From positions 357,924-421,923 of the forward strand of contig CAJNYU010000011.1 of the NCBI GenBank assembly GCA_905331475.1: 64,000 bases of DNA, read 5' to 3'. The DNA comes from Rotaria socialis (Eukaryota > Rotifera > Eurotatoria > Philodinida > Philodinidae). A program made the translations under genes and the position numbers. The notes beneath the pieces were generated by a model. That model made no database searches and was not told where the DNA came from. It saw only the letters and a list, made by a program, of their open reading frames with translations. Positions 1 to 12,674 of the stretch are shown piece after piece (positions within the stretch are counted from its first letter, which is position 1; each line of letters opens with the position of its first letter).

Positions 1-44
1 TCTTTAATTCATAAATACGAGATTTTTATTTTTGTTCAATTTAG

Positions 45-1906
45 ACAAACACAAACGAATCGTCCGAATTTAAAAGAACGTGGAATATAAAATATGTTTT
101 ACGAAGGTAAAAAGAATGATTTTGAAAATTTGTCTTGATTGTTTTTCTTTTTTTTAGTCATTTGGATGGAATACGTTGTGCCACATTTCATCCATTTGAA
201 TCAGTTGTAATTACAGGATCCGAAGATCGCACGCTTAAACTATGGAATCTTGAAAAATCAGCTCTACTAAAAAAGTAACTATAAAATGCTGTTTAGAAAA
301 TGAGCGGAAACAAAATAATAAAATTTTTCATTCTAGATCAACAACAACAACAACACAAGATCTTGAACCTGTTTATACATTTCGACAACATACGTAAGTT
401 AAACAAAACTACTTAGGAAATCACACGAGAGATATTTTAATTCTTTATGAAGATTTATAATCTAAGAAATTAAAAAACATAATCATATGCTTCAAACGGC
501 GAGAGAGAGAGTAATACAATAGATATGATTATTTTTAAGTGATAGAAATCTTAGAAGCTACGATTTCTTCAGTTGCAAACTCTTGTTTTTCACTAATTAT
601 AATCATGTCTGATTTAGTATCAATTTCAATAGAGACTTGTTGAGTTGACTTCTCTATCTATATGTTATTCTATCAACACTATTTCTTACATACTCCGAAT
701 ATCTGTCGACAGATACGCATTAGAGACTGCAATCTTACTGTTTACATATTATAAACAAACAGTTCTTATAGAAATTTTCATTATTATAATATTAGCTGAA
801 GTCTGATAAAACATCGTAGAAGTAGCCGAGCATTGCTTTTATGACATATACAGAAGATGTTTATAACGAATTAAAATATTCTCGTCGGTCACTACTGTCA
901 ACGTGACCCTAGTAATTAGAAATAAAAATTATTTCTTAACTAGTGCTCCGGTTTTATGTACGGCTATACATCCATACGGCGAACAATTTTATAGTGGTGG
1001 TCTTGATTCAATTATAGCGGTATGGAATATTCCAAATTCTGAAGTTGATCCATATGATGCATATGGTAAATATTTGATTAATCGATATTTGTAAAAATGC
1101 ATTATTCTTTTTTTAAAGACTCAAGTGTCTTGTATAAAGTATTGAATGGTCATACCGATGCTGTCTGGCAATTAGCTGTAGCCGGACAAAAATTATTATC
1201 ATGTTCCGCTGACGGATCTGTAAGATTATGGGATGCAAATCTTCATCAACCATTACTATCAACATTTAATAGTAATTAGTTTTCTATTGTTTACTATTAT
1301 GATTAATAATTCATTTTTTCCGTTCTGTTGCTGTTTTAGATGAAGGTATTCCAATATCGATTGACTGGTTAATGCGAGATACAAATCAATTTGTTGTTAC
1401 ATATGATACATTAAAAACTTTTATATACGATACAGAAACTGGGCAGATTGTCAGACAATTTGCAAATGATCACGCATCATTCGGAGATCCAAACTATCGT
1501 ATTAATCGATTGATTAGTCATCCATCACAACCGATCGTTATTACAGCTCATGACGATCGAAAAATTCGATATTTTGATAGTAATTCGGGTTCGAAAAAAC
1601 AAAATAATAAAAGTTCAATTAGCGAAAAAAAAACATTTATTTTTCATAGGTCGTTTGATCCATTCAGTGGTTGCTCATCTTGAAAGTGTAACGTCATTAG
1701 CTATTGATTCTCAACAAACATGTCTTCTATCGGGTAGCCATGATCGTTCGATACGTTTATGGAATTTAGATAATCGAAATTGTCTACAAGAAATAACAGC
1801 TCATCAGAAGAAAGACGATGAATCTATACATGACGTTGCATTTCATTCCTCGAAACCATATATGACTAGCGTTGGCGCAGACTCAATTGCGAAAATCTAT
1901 GCTTAA
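45..1906 (+). CDS. STRN: Striatin (STRIPAK scaffold), C-terminal WD40 part, partial at left edge
   Basis: Striatins are scaffold and PP2A-regulatory subunits of the STRIPAK kinase/phosphatase complex. I read seven exons: 45-106, 158-274, 337-393, 944-1065, 1119-1271, 1340-1588 and 1650-1906. All have GT-AG borders and the reading phase is kept throughout. The joined frame starts in the linker before the propeller (KRTWN, then LRSHLDGIR) and runs through WD40 blades with GSEDRTLKLW, YSGGLDS, LLSCSADGSVRLW and SGSHDRSIRLW. It contains the striatin-specific linker PYDAY and ends in GADSIAKIYA. The N-terminal caveolin-binding, coiled-coil and calmodulin-binding parts lie beyond the left edge. Introns are 49-68 bp except the third (394-943, 550 bp), in which I see no ORF. 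A polyadenylation signal AATAAA lies at about 2029. The family call is secure from motif order; exon borders are predictions. Confidence 0.93.
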
Positions 1907-2692
1907 TTGCACTGTGAACGTCCTGTCTTCGTTTGTTTTTTTTTGTTTTTTTTATAGTTTTGTGTCGTATACTTTACATTTTCCATCAGTTCTCTTAAGA
2001 TTACCAAATTTGTTCTTTCCTTTGTGTAAATAAAAACAACAAACATATTCGCGTATGAATTTTATCATGAACAAAAAAAAAATATCGACATGGAGAATAC
2101 CTGTTTACAGAATGTTTCGTTTACTCTTCTTCAACTTTCTTCTTTCTTTCTTTTTTTTTCGCTAAATATCTATACTATCTTGTATTTCTTTTCTTTTACT
2201 AAGAAAAAAAAAATATATATACATATGAATATGAACATGATGAAGTTTCAAGCAAGACGATTGATTTTAGCTTGAGGCACTATTTGAAATCTGAGTAATT
2301 TTTAATTTATCGATGATGCACAATGTCAAACCACATTTCTAATCTTGTCACATAGGATACATTTCTAAATCTGTTATTGCATCTTTCTTTCTTTCTTTCT
2401 TTATTATGCATGTTCCAATTGCATCGATTTGACCTTTTAGTTTTTATCAACAAAGTAAATCATCACTATCTTTTCTTTTCTCTTAACATGCATAAATAGC
2501 AATGATTAAGAATCTTCTCTGATGTGCTCTTGTCTTTTCTTTCTCTCTCGCACTCTCTCTCTGGTGGTATAGAAAGAAAAGACTATAGTTTATCTATTGC
2601 ATTTTGGCTCTTTCACATCTGTTCTCGATATACGCATATATATACATACGAGTACCATTTGTTATAATCATAGTCGATTTATTACTGGTTCG
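1907..2692. other. Intergenic: striatin 3' UTR and T-rich spacer
   Basis: AT-rich spacer with the striatin AATAAA near 2029, a short CTTT microsatellite near 2388-2402 and a CT/GA-rich patch near 2540-2580. No coding signal is seen. Confidence 0.6.
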
Positions 2693-4128
2693 ATGCGTGT
2701 TAATAAAGAGTTTTCACACAGCGGCTATCGAACTCATCATGGACAAAAATATGATGATCGTTTAAAAAGAAGAAATCGTCGGTAATAAAACGAAAGAACT
2801 GTCTTTGATATCGATTTTTGTTTTGTTCGATTTTTATAGTTATGATGATTATCGTTTTCGTAGTAATGAAGAATCGTCATTGCGTACAACGTTAAAATCT
2901 CGTCGTCATCGTTACGGAGAGTATTCTACTGCACCTTCAAATCGAAAAGACAATGATCAATTGAGTTACTATGAAAATCATAAATCATCATCATCATCAA
3001 GATTTGATCATCCAACAAACAATCCAGAAATTTACTCTCCATTATTATTAGTCAATCAACAAAATCTGTACGATGGTCAACATCCAGATGATCTGTTTTA
3101 TAAAGCTTCGCAATCAATGCCAAGTCGAGGTTTAACATCAAATTACATTGACTCTGAAAGGAATCGGTATTCACCACCACCACCAGTGTCATGTTCTTCA
3201 ACTTATCGGTAGGTGGCTATTTTAAATGAATAATCATCCATTTCAATTCCTATTTAGACGAGAAAGTACTCATTCATCGCCATCTTCGTATAGAAATGAA
3301 TATATATCTCGAAATGAAGCTGATCAACATACTCGTAATGAATATCGATCTCCAACACCTCCTCCAGTAGGACCTTTACCTATACGCAGCAGTACTGTTG
3401 ATTCATATAAAAATGTATATCGATCAAATGATTATAGCAATCGTTCTCAACAATTTAATACAGAATGTAAGTGACATCAAAAAGCAGAACTCTACTGCTA
3501 TTAATTCCTGCTGTGCGCACAGCTGTTGTTTATATTTATTATGCATTAACCATTTATTCCGTTGTCCTTTCATTATAATTAATCTCTTTTTTTCTCTTGC
3601 TCTCTATCTTATTTCGGTCTATTTGACCGGAAAATCAGTAGTCATAGATGTTTTTGTTTTAATTTATTTTCTATCGATAACTGTATGATGATGATGATGA
3701 TGATGATAATACCATTTGAAAAAATAGCATTCTTCTATTCCGACTTTTTTATTTATTGTTTTGTATCTGTAGCAAACCGAAATAATTCATCACGAGCTTA
3801 TCATCCGATCGTACCAATACAATCGTCTATTCATCGTTCTGATTCATATCGGACTTCATTAGCTATTCGAATGTCATCACATCCGCCATTATCTTCTTCT
3901 AATGCGCCGTCATATGTTACTCATGATCAATTTGCACAGTCAATTCCACCTATGAGAGAGAATGACTATCGAATACGAGATTATGGAATGACAACATCGA
4001 TAGATCATCGTCAAATTGTTGCAAATGACTATTGTTTATCATCATCCTATCGAGATCGATCGAATCTGAAACAACGTTCGAGATCAAATTTCGATGAAAA
4101 TGAATTTCAACGGCCGATGAGACGATAA
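2693..4128 (+). CDS. Hypothetical Ser/Arg/Tyr-rich, probably disordered protein
   Basis: I do not recognise this gene. Four exons (2693-2781, 2840-3208, 3258-3466, 3773-4128) join in phase into about 340 residues. An upstream in-frame ATG at 2597 would add 32 residues of unlike, hydrophobic composition, so I prefer 2693. The product is low-complexity: rich in Ser, Arg, Tyr, Asn and Asp, with repeated R-N-E-Y and Y-R-S type phrases, short proline runs (YSPPPPV, SPTPPPVGPLP) and a basic C-terminus. No signal peptide, membrane segment or known domain is visible. Composition resembles intrinsically disordered RNA-binding or cytoskeletal adaptor proteins, but that is only an analogy. Intron 3 (3467-3772) is longer than the others and holds an ATG microsatellite at about 3684-3706. 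The stop codon overlaps a possible polyadenylation signal (GATAAATAAA). Confidence 0.6.
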
Positions 4129-4855
4129 ATAAAGCTGTTTATTCGAATACTTATATATTTATCGATAAATGTTTGTCAAATATGTTTGAATAACGTTTTT
4201 TTATCTGTATATTTCCACCAATAAATTTTTTTTTGCATTAGAAAAAAGAAATTTGTTTTTTCATTATAGAGAATATTTAATCGTATTTCTGGTGAACGTT
4301 GATCATTTAGGTATATATCAATTTTTCTCTCTACCTTCAAAAATAGATGCCAAAGACTACACATATAACAGTTATTTGTTCGCTATGAATATGAATATGA
4401 ATAGAAGTGGAATGTGCTTAGAGACTCGGTGGGGTTTTTCTTTTTTCTTCTTTTTCCTCTGTTCTTTTGCATCATTTCATCCGAACGAACGAATAAACCG
4501 ACTAACCGAACAGAAGAAAAAGCAGGATGGTGGAGAATTGTTAACAAAACTAGAGTTCTATTCTAAAAGGCTCAATAGTTGATTGGCGACTTGCTATTAG
4601 TGCGTCGATTCTCATTATGTTATGTTTCTTTTCTCGGCAAAAGAAGGAGAACGAAGGATAAAAGAGAAGCAAAAAAACATTATTTTTTCTTACCAACACA
4701 CACATGCACAAATATACGAATGCGTTAGTTTTAGTCATGCGGAGAGGGTTCTTTTTTTTCTAGCGCTGTTGCATTTTGAAGTATAGAGGTATCTTGTAGA
4801 GTGTGCAACAATTATTTTTCTCTAGATTGAAGTGCAAAAATCAAAAACATAAGAA
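4129..4855. other. Intergenic; upstream region of SLC17 copy A
   Basis: No gene seen. The part from about 4565 to 4760 resembles the region upstream of copy E (about 16735-16915) and part of that upstream of copy B, so it probably holds the shared promoter. A T-rich tract ending in TCTAG at 4825 looks like a 3' splice acceptor 30 bp before the ATG. Confidence 0.5.
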
Positions 4856-6773
4856 ATGACTCTATCGAATATTTATAATCAAATGCCAAAACGTTATTTA
4901 CTTAGTTTATTGGGATTTTTCGGATTATTCAATGCATTTATCTTACGATCGAATCTGTCAATTGCAATTGTCGCAATGATTACTCCAACGATCGTAAAAA
5001 CTTCTGCGAATACGACGACAATAATACCAGTACGGTGATATGATTTTTCGTTTATATTTTCATATATTTTGTTGAAACATTATATAGGCTGCCTTTAATT
5101 GGAGTACAACAACACAAGGTTATATTCTTTCGTCATTCTTCTACGGCTATGCTTTTGCTCAAATACCAGCTGGACTTTTAGCAACAAGATTTGGTGGAAG
5201 AATTTTATTCGGTGGTAGTGTTGGCTTGTGTGCCTTCCTAACTCTATTTACACCATTATGTGCTCAGTGTGGATCAGGAACATTAATATTCTTACGAGTT
5301 CTCGAAGGTCTTAGCTCAGTAAGCTCTTCAGCAAGAAAAGAATCTTTAAAAAAAGATTTTGTTTTTTTAATCCAAAGAGCTGCGTATATCCATCATTACA
5401 TGCTATATGGTCGATATGGGCACCAAAAACGGATAAATCAAAGCTGGCAACATTTACATTTTCGGGTATGTATTCATGAGGATGACGAATTTTGCATTAT
5501 CAATTTATTTCTAGGAGGTTATATTGGTACATTTGTAACGATGCTTTTCGGTGGTGTTATTGCTACTGATTGCTCATGGGAATGGGTATTTTATATATCA
5601 GGTAATTTTCGATGGTAGAGAAAATAGAAACTTCATCGATTTCATTTAGGAATTTTGGCTCTTGCATGGACAGTAGTTTGGTTTTATGTGACAGCCGAGT
5701 CACCGTCAACTCATCCGACAATATCACATGAAGAAGCAAAATATATTGAAGACAACATGGATCAAGCGATATCACGCGTAAAACATATTTACAGAAGAGA
5801 AAAAAGTGTATTATCTAGTGTTATTATTTAGAAACAAACAATTCCTTGGAAATGTATCCTAACATCCTTACCAGTATGGGCAATTATTGCGGCGCATTTC
5901 GGAACAAATTGGGCTATCTATACAATGTTTACTGAATTACCAACTTTTCTTGTCAAATCGCTTGGCTTTCGTGTTGATACGGTTTGTCTAACAGTAGTTA
6001 ATTTCACTATGCATTATTTTTTTTCTAATCATAGGCTGGTATATTAGCTGCTCTCCCTTGGTTGCCAGTAGCTATATCAGTGTATGGAGCAGGCTTTATT
6101 TCAGATAAATTGACTGAAAAATATTCAACCTTATATGTTCGAAAATTCATTATGTCTATATGTAAGAAAACGAATACTAAGTAGTCCTTTTCTATGATTG
6201 ATTTCGTTACATTTAGCTTTTATTGTAATGATATTGGGTTTTCTTGCCGTAACTTTATTGGACGCTAAACATCGTGCCTTAATTATGATTGGTATTATAG
6301 TTGTGATTGGTACATGTGGTCCTGCTTGGGCAAGTTTCGGTGTTAATCATCTCGATATTGGTGGACATTATGCAGCTGTTCTCATGGGTATATCAAATTG
6401 TATTGGATCGACACCAGGTTTCATTGTACCAGTTATCACAGGTTACATTGTTCAAAATCCGGAAGTAATATTTTTGGTGGTGCTAATCTGAAAATTCTCT
6501 CTCGTATACTAAATTTAGTTGAAACGTGAATGGAATGCAGTATTCATTATCTCGATCTTAATTTGTGTATTAGCTATCATGTTTTATACATTTTTCGCTG
6601 CCGGTGAATTACAAGTATGGGCGTCAAATAGTGCTGATGAATATCAACATGTTCTCAACAATCCAATATCATCGCGAGATATTAGTGAACGCAGTGGTTT
6701 AAACGAAAAGAATATTGATGATTTGACAGATCGTCTCAAAGCCGAGATTCACGATGAAAAGAATGCCGAGTGA
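4856..6773 (+). CDS. SLC17-type major facilitator (copy A of five)
   Basis: Predicted 12-helix carrier of the SLC17 family (sialin, vesicular glutamate and Na/phosphate transporter relatives), which move organic anions across plasma or vesicle membranes. Nine exons: 4856-5029, 5088-5318, 5378-5465, 5515-5601, 5650-5777, 5832-5981, 6035-6161, 6217-6464, 6519-6773; 495 residues, no breaks. Family signs are an N-terminal PKRY before helix 1, LRSNLSIAIVAM, WSTTTQGYILSSFFYGY, ATRFGGRILFGG, an YPSLHAIWS segment in exon 3, WEWVFY, and NHLDIGGHYAAVLMGISN in the late helices. The spaced acidic C-terminal tail is longest in this copy (last exon 255 bp). The start is supported by identical exon 1 length (174 bp) in all copies. 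A splice-acceptor-like TCTAG lies just upstream at 4825. Substrate cannot be deduced. Confidence 0.93.
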
Positions 6774-6920
6774 CGAAGCAAATAAAATTAATATGTTGTA
6801 TACTATAAATCATTTTAATTGTTGTAGGCTTATTTTATTTTTTTCGTTGTTGTTATTTTTGTTGTTCTGTATTATTCCGTATAGAATATACCAGTTGTGA
6901 GTATTAGATGTATACATTTA

Positions 6921-7467
6921 GGTACTAGGTCAATTCGTCGCGAGACAATTCGCTGCAGACAATTCGTCGCACAGACAATTCGTCGTCGGACAATTCGTCG
7001 CACGGACAATTGGTCGCAATGTAAATTAATGAAAGTGAATATGACTTGTTGCTTGATATAATTGAATCAAGTAGAATATGTTCAATTAATTGAATAAGCC
7101 CACGAATTTCGTAGACTGAGTTATGAATCTCAAGGAAAAAATAAATAATCTAATAGGATTTTGGGAAAATCAGAAAAAAACCATTAATTTAAAAATAAAT
7201 ATAAAATAATTCTCCTCAGTGACAGAAGACATTTCTTGTCAATATTCATACAATTATCTATATCAATTATTCTACATTCTCATTAGTCTCCCTTAATTAA
7301 ATTAGAATAAGCATGTATGCGACGAATTGTTCGCGCGACATATTTTTCTTGCAACGAATTGTCCGTGCGACATATTTTTCTTGCGACGAACTGTTCGTGC
7401 GACATATTTTTCTTGCAACGAATTGTCCGTGCGACATATTTTTCTTGCGACGAATTGTCCAGTTACC
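6921..7467. mobile_element. hAT-like MITE with 8-bp target duplication
   Basis: Non-coding element bounded by the direct repeat TACATTTA (6913-6920 and 7468-7475). The ends are imperfect 21-bp inverted repeats (GGTAC..., matching 17 of 21) that run into CAATTCGTCGC. The left end has five short repeats of ACAATTCGTCG type (6930-7017). The right end has about four 32-bp units of the inverse sequence (7318-7460), alternating between GCGACGAA and GCAACGAA starts. An 8-bp duplication is typical of hAT (and P) superfamilies; no transposase is present, so it is non-autonomous. Confidence 0.78.
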
Positions 7468-7475
7468 TACATTTA

Positions 7476-8430
7476 AACAGTGAATATTATTAATAAATCT
7501 GAATATTATTTTCGATAGTCAACTATTTTGTTGTTATTTTGAATGTGGATCACAATCGAATGCGGCGCTTTAACACGACGAATTGTCATAATGTAAAGTT
7601 TGATGTTTCTTTAGAGTCTCTTTTATTTTGCTATCTACAAGAGGCAAATTGTGCATTATGAGTGGTATACACATTGAGTTACTAAACAATCATGTTTTTT
7701 GGTTTTGAAATAGTGTATCTTCGGTAACTGATTATGGTGAAAATAACTATTGTCAATATTTTGCATTTATTTTCAATATGAAAACAATAATATATTTTAA
7801 AATAAATAGTCCTACACCTATATTGAAGCACTGAATATACAAGTGTTCATATTGTTTATGTGTGGTAGGTAGTTGTTTAAGTTTAGATGTCGATATGGTT
7901 GAGACGGCAACGCCAGTTATATTAAATAATTTCAAATATTTAGATGCCTAATTTGTTTTTGCTCCCAAATATTTTCTACTATTAGCTTCTGAAGTTTTTC
8001 CTGAAACGTGTCAACCAATCGAAAAGTATTTCAAACTTCAAAACTTTCCTCGTCTTGTCAAAATGTATCAGCAGGAATGTTTTCATAAAAAATTTAATTT
8101 CGAAGAACTTTTGAAAATATTTTGAAAGTTGTGTTCTATTCGCACAATATTCTATAATTGATGTTCAATTTTCTAATAATACGCCAATACTAATCATATT
8201 GTCTTACTCTTTCTCTCCCTGATCAATGAATAACAGAACGCAATATAAGGCACATGCAAAAAAACTGATTTTCATCAATGCATGCGCATGTGGAGAGACA
8301 CTACGACGAAAGAAGAGCGTTGGTTTCAATCATGCGGAGAAGGTTTTTTTTCTTCGTTTTATACACCGAATAGAATGATCAATCATACTTTTTTCTGTAG
8401 ATCGGAGTGAAAAGTCCGAAAACACAAATA
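7476..8430. other. Intergenic; upstream region of SLC17 copy B
   Basis: No gene seen. A stray CGACGAATTGTCA near 7576 resembles the end repeat of the preceding MITE. The last 100 bp (8320-8400) match the upstream regions of copies A and E and end in TTTTCTGTAG, an acceptor-like site at 8400. Confidence 0.45.
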
Positions 8431-10306
8431 ATGACGCTGTCGAATATTCAACAACGAATTCCAAAACGTTATGTATTGAGTTTCTTGGGATTCATCGGAT
8501 TATTCAATGCCTTCATTTTAAGAGCAAATCTATCCATTGCCATCGTTGGAATGGTTACTCCAATGTATGAGACAACACCGAACAATATCAGTAGAATAAT
8601 ACCAGTAACGTAGCTTCTTCTATTTTGTTTTTATGTACATATTTTTCTAAATCATACAGGCTATCCATAATTGGAATACAAGAACACAAGGCTATATTCT
8701 TTCGTCATTCTTCTATACTTATTGTCTCTTTCAAGTACCAGCTGGATTTTTAGCAACGAAATACGGCGGAAGAATTTTATTTGGTGGTAGTATTGGTTTG
8801 TGTGCTTTTTTAACTTTGTTTACGCCAATATGTGCTCAAGCTGGATCAGGAGCATTAATATTTCTACGACTTCTTGAAGGTCTTGTTTCAGTAAGTTTTC
8901 GAATAAAATAAGAGGCTTTACAAAAATTTGTTCGCTTATCTACTTGAAAGACTTGTGTATACCCAGCACTACATGATATATGGTCGAAGTGGGCACCGAA
9001 AAGTGATAAGTCGACATTAGCAACATTTGCTTTTTCGGGTATGTCCAAATGAAAATGAATTCTATTTTATCGATGAACATATTTTTAGGAGCTTATGTTG
9101 GCACATTTATAACATTGATGTTTGGCGGTGTGATTGCTGCCGATTGGGCATGGGAATGGTTATTTTATTTATCAGGTGAGTATTCTTAGTTGAGACCATT
9201 AAATTTCATTGTTTTCTTATAGGATTGTTTTCTCTTGTATGGACAGTAATTTGGTTTTATTTTACGGCTGAGCTACCGTCGACTCATGAAACTATATCAG
9301 AGGAAGAAGCAAAATATATTGAAGAACATAGAGATCAAGCGATATCACAAGTAAAATAGTTCTATAGAAGATTGAAAGCCTACTATCTAGTTTCTATATT
9401 TAGATAGATACGATACCTTGGAAAGATATATTCACATCATTGCCAGTATGGGCAATTATTGCTGTTCATTTTGGAACTAATTGGTCACTCTTTCTGGTAT
9501 TTAATGAATTTCCAACATTTCTTGTTAAATCACTAGGTTTTCATGTTGATTCGGTTTGTCTAAAGATAAACGAGTTTTGCTCGATTATAAGTTATTTCTA
9601 TTCATAGGCTGGATCAATCTCAGCTCTTCCTTGGTTATTGTTATCAGTGACGGTGTATGCAGCAGGTATCATTTCCGATAAATTAACCGAAAAATATTCA
9701 ACATTATTTGTACGAAAATTCATCGTATCTTTAAGTACGAAATTGAATACTAAGTAGAGTTATTTATAATTTATTTTCATTACATATAGCTTTCATCGTT
9801 TTGATATTGGCTTTCGTTCTCGTAACTTTATTGAACGTCAAAAGTCGTGCTTTAATTGTCACAGGTATTATTATTGTGGTTAGTGCATGCGGTCCTGCTT
9901 GGGCAAGTTTCGGTGTTAACCATCTCGATATTGGTGGACATTACGCAGGTGTTCTAATGGGTATATCGAATTCCATCGGATCCACACCGGGATTCCTCAC
10001 ACCGATTATAACGGGTTATGTCGTTGACGATTCATCTGTAAGCGTTGTCTTGTATAAATCTGAGAAGTATTGATGTTTTTTTTTTTTTATTAAAATTTTT
10101 AGTCGAAACGTGAATGGGATATATTATTCGTTATTTCAATGGTTATAGGCGCGTTAGCTCTCGTATTCTACATTGTTTTCGCTGATGGTGAATTACAACC
10201 GTGGGTATTGGGTGGTAGCGATGAATATGAACCGGTGTTCAACAATCCTATATCATCCCCAAATGTTAATGAGAGCAGTGTTCTCAATGAAAATAATACC
10301 GAGTGA
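8431..10306 (+). CDS. SLC17-type major facilitator (copy B of five)
   Basis: Nine exons at 8431-8604, 8660-8890, 8951-9038, 9089-9175, 9223-9350, 9404-9553, 9608-9734, 9790-10037 and 10103-10306. The first eight have exactly the same lengths as in copy A (174, 231, 88, 87, 128, 150, 127, 248). The 478-residue product is uninterrupted. It keeps PKRY, LRANLSIAIVGM, TRTQGYILSSFF, NHLDIGGHYAGVLMGISN and GSTPGFLTP. Differences from A include LFLVFNEFPTFLV in the exon 6 helix, where A has IYTMFTELPTFLV, so substrate or kinetics may differ. An earlier in-frame ATG at 8407 would add eight residues; 8431 aligns with the other copies. It is the most divergent member of the A/B/E upstream-region group. 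Confidence 0.92.
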
Positions 10307-10816
10307 AGAAGAAAAAATAATTTTGATTTTGGTTCGTGTGATATTCTGAATGGTTGAAGACATACTTGATTTTGTTGCTCGGTACTATTTTAATAAATTA
10401 TAAGTTTTGTGCAGCTTAGATATATACAAGTAAAAACAGATTGTTTTTCATAAGTATAAATGACACTAGAATTTTGTTTGATTCCTCCGTCGTCCATACG
10501 TAATTTTACACACACTGAGAAATACTGTTTTAAAATTTACGGGTTGGTTTCTGATTGATGACTTCTCTCCCGTCATCCATTGGTACACGAATGCATGAAA
10601 GTGTTTTCAAATGTCAAACACATACGTTATCTACCTCCATATACGGTATATTTTTTGAATCATCTTCCAAAAAACATTTCGCACAACGGTCCGCATGGAT
10701 TGTGACATTGTGATTGAAAGAGAGCGTTGGTTTCTTTTATATATATTTATATACCTTTCAGATGGATTCGTAGATTTGTTTCTGCATATACAAGTGGACA
10801 ATCAACAACACAAATA
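10307..10816. other. Intergenic; upstream region of SLC17 copy C
   Basis: No gene seen. The stretch from about 10680 to 10810 resembles the region before copy D (about 13020-13180) and carries TTTCAG ending at 10761, an acceptor-like site 55 bp before the ATG. Confidence 0.45.
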
Positions 10817-12674
10817 ATGGCTCTAGCAAATATTTATCAACGAATTCCAAAACGTTATATATTTAGTGTATTAGCATTTTTTGGAATGTTTAATGCTTCC
10901 ATGTTACGATCGAATCTATCAATAGCGGTTGTTGAGATAATAACTCCAAGGGTTGAAATAACATCGGATAATACAACTAGAATAATACCAGTAACGTAGC
11001 TTCTTCAATGTTTTTTATTTTCGTATCTTTTTTGTTGTCAATAATGCAGGCTGTCCATAATTGGAGTACAACAACGCAAGGCTATATTCTTTCGTCGTTT
11101 TTCTTTACTTACACAGCTGTTCAAGTACCACTTGGATTTTTAGCAACAAGATTTGGAGGAAGAATTTTCTTTGGTGGTAGTATCGGTTTGTGTGCTTTCG
11201 TAAGTTTATTTACGCCATTGTGTGTTCGAAGTGGATCGACAGCATTAATCCTTCTGCGACTTCTTGAAGGATTTTGTTTGGTAAGTCTGTTCTTTTGAAA
11301 AGTAGAACGATGAAAAAAAAATCATTTCGCTTTTTTAATCAATAGAGCTCTGTGTACCCTTCATTGCACGTTGTATGGTCCATATGGGCGCCGAAAACTG
11401 ATAAATCCAAAATGGCATCGCTTGCTTTTTCTGGTATGTATTTATGAGGATGAATAATGTTTTCGGTATGAATTTTGTTTTAAGGAGTTTATTGTGGTAC
11501 GTGTTTCATAATGCTTACTGGCGGTGCTATTGCTGCTGATTGGTCATGGGAGTGGGTATTTTATTTACCAGGTAAAGTTTGATAGAAGAGAAAATAAAAA
11601 TTTCATAGATTTCATTTAGGATTGTCGGCTCTTTCATGGACAATTGCTTGGTTTTATGTGACAGCCGAATCCCCATCCACTCATCCGACTATATCAGTTG
11701 AAGAAGTAAAATATATTGAAGACAACATGGATAAAGATATATTAAGAGTAAAAAAACTTACAAGAGGGGAAAGCGTATTGTTTAGTTTTAATATTTAGAC
11801 AGAGACAATTCCTTGGAAGGCTGTACTAACATCATTACCAGTGTGGGCTATTATTGCCGCACATTTTGGAGCCAATTGGTCTGCCTATTTAATACTGACA
11901 GAATTACCAACTTTTCTGGTCAAAGCACTTGGCTTTCGAATTGATACAGTCGGTCTAAGAATGAAGAAGATTCATTCTCATTATCTTTTGTTTCATGTTT
12001 ATATAGGCTGGTTTATTGGCAGCTCTCCCTTGGCTAACTTTAGGAATATCAACATGTGCAGCTGGTGTTATTTCCGATAGATTAACTAAAAAATATTCTA
12101 CATTATACATTCGAAAACTAATTATGTTTATAAGTATGAAAAGAAATACAATATTCGTATTATTTGTGACTGATTTCATCCTATTTTAGCTTTTACTATA
12201 ATGGTATTGAGTTTTCTTATGATAATATTATTGAATGTCAAAAGTCGTGGCTTAATTATGATAGGTATTATCATTATGGCTACTTCATGCGGTCCTGCTT
12301 GGGCTAATTTTGGTGTTAATCATCTTGATATTGGAGGACATTATGCAGGTGTTCTAATGAGTATATCAAATTCTATTGGGTCAACACCGGGATTTCTTGC
12401 ACCCATGATAACTGGCTACATCGTTGAAAATCCACACGTAAGATTTTCTTCCCCAGTTGTAACTGGTTTTTATTTATATAAATTTTAGTTAAAACGTGAA
12501 TGGAATATAATCTTCATAATTTCAATCGTCATTTGTGTGCTAGCTCTTGGGTGTTACTTGTGTTGTGCTGCTGGTGAATTACAAGCGTGGGCATTGAATA
12601 ACAATGATGAATACGAGCCTGTGCTCAATAATCCTATATCATCTCAAGATCTTAATGAAAATAATACCGAGTGA
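10817..12674 (+). CDS. SLC17-type major facilitator (copy C of five)
   Basis: Nine exons: 10817-10990, 11050-11280, 11346-11433, 11485-11571, 11620-11747, 11799-11948, 12007-12133, 12190-12437, 12489-12674; 472 residues, intact. Exon lengths 1-8 equal those of the other copies. Recognisable segments are PKRYIFSVLAFFGMFNAS, WSTTTQGYILSSFF, WAPKTDKSKMASLAFSG, TELPTFLVKALGFRIDT and NHLDIGGHYAGVLMSISN. The donor after exon 6 is GTCGGT where the others have GTTTGT. From 12402 to 12620 (end of exon 8, intron 8, most of exon 9) the DNA is identical to copy D, a mark of gene conversion. Twelve-helix membrane carrier of unknown substrate. Confidence 0.92.

Noticed and set aside
6930-7460. Regularly repeated short units resembling a CRISPR array
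   Set aside because: The repeats have no unique spacers, are inverted between the two ends, and lie within a transposon with terminal repeats and target duplication.
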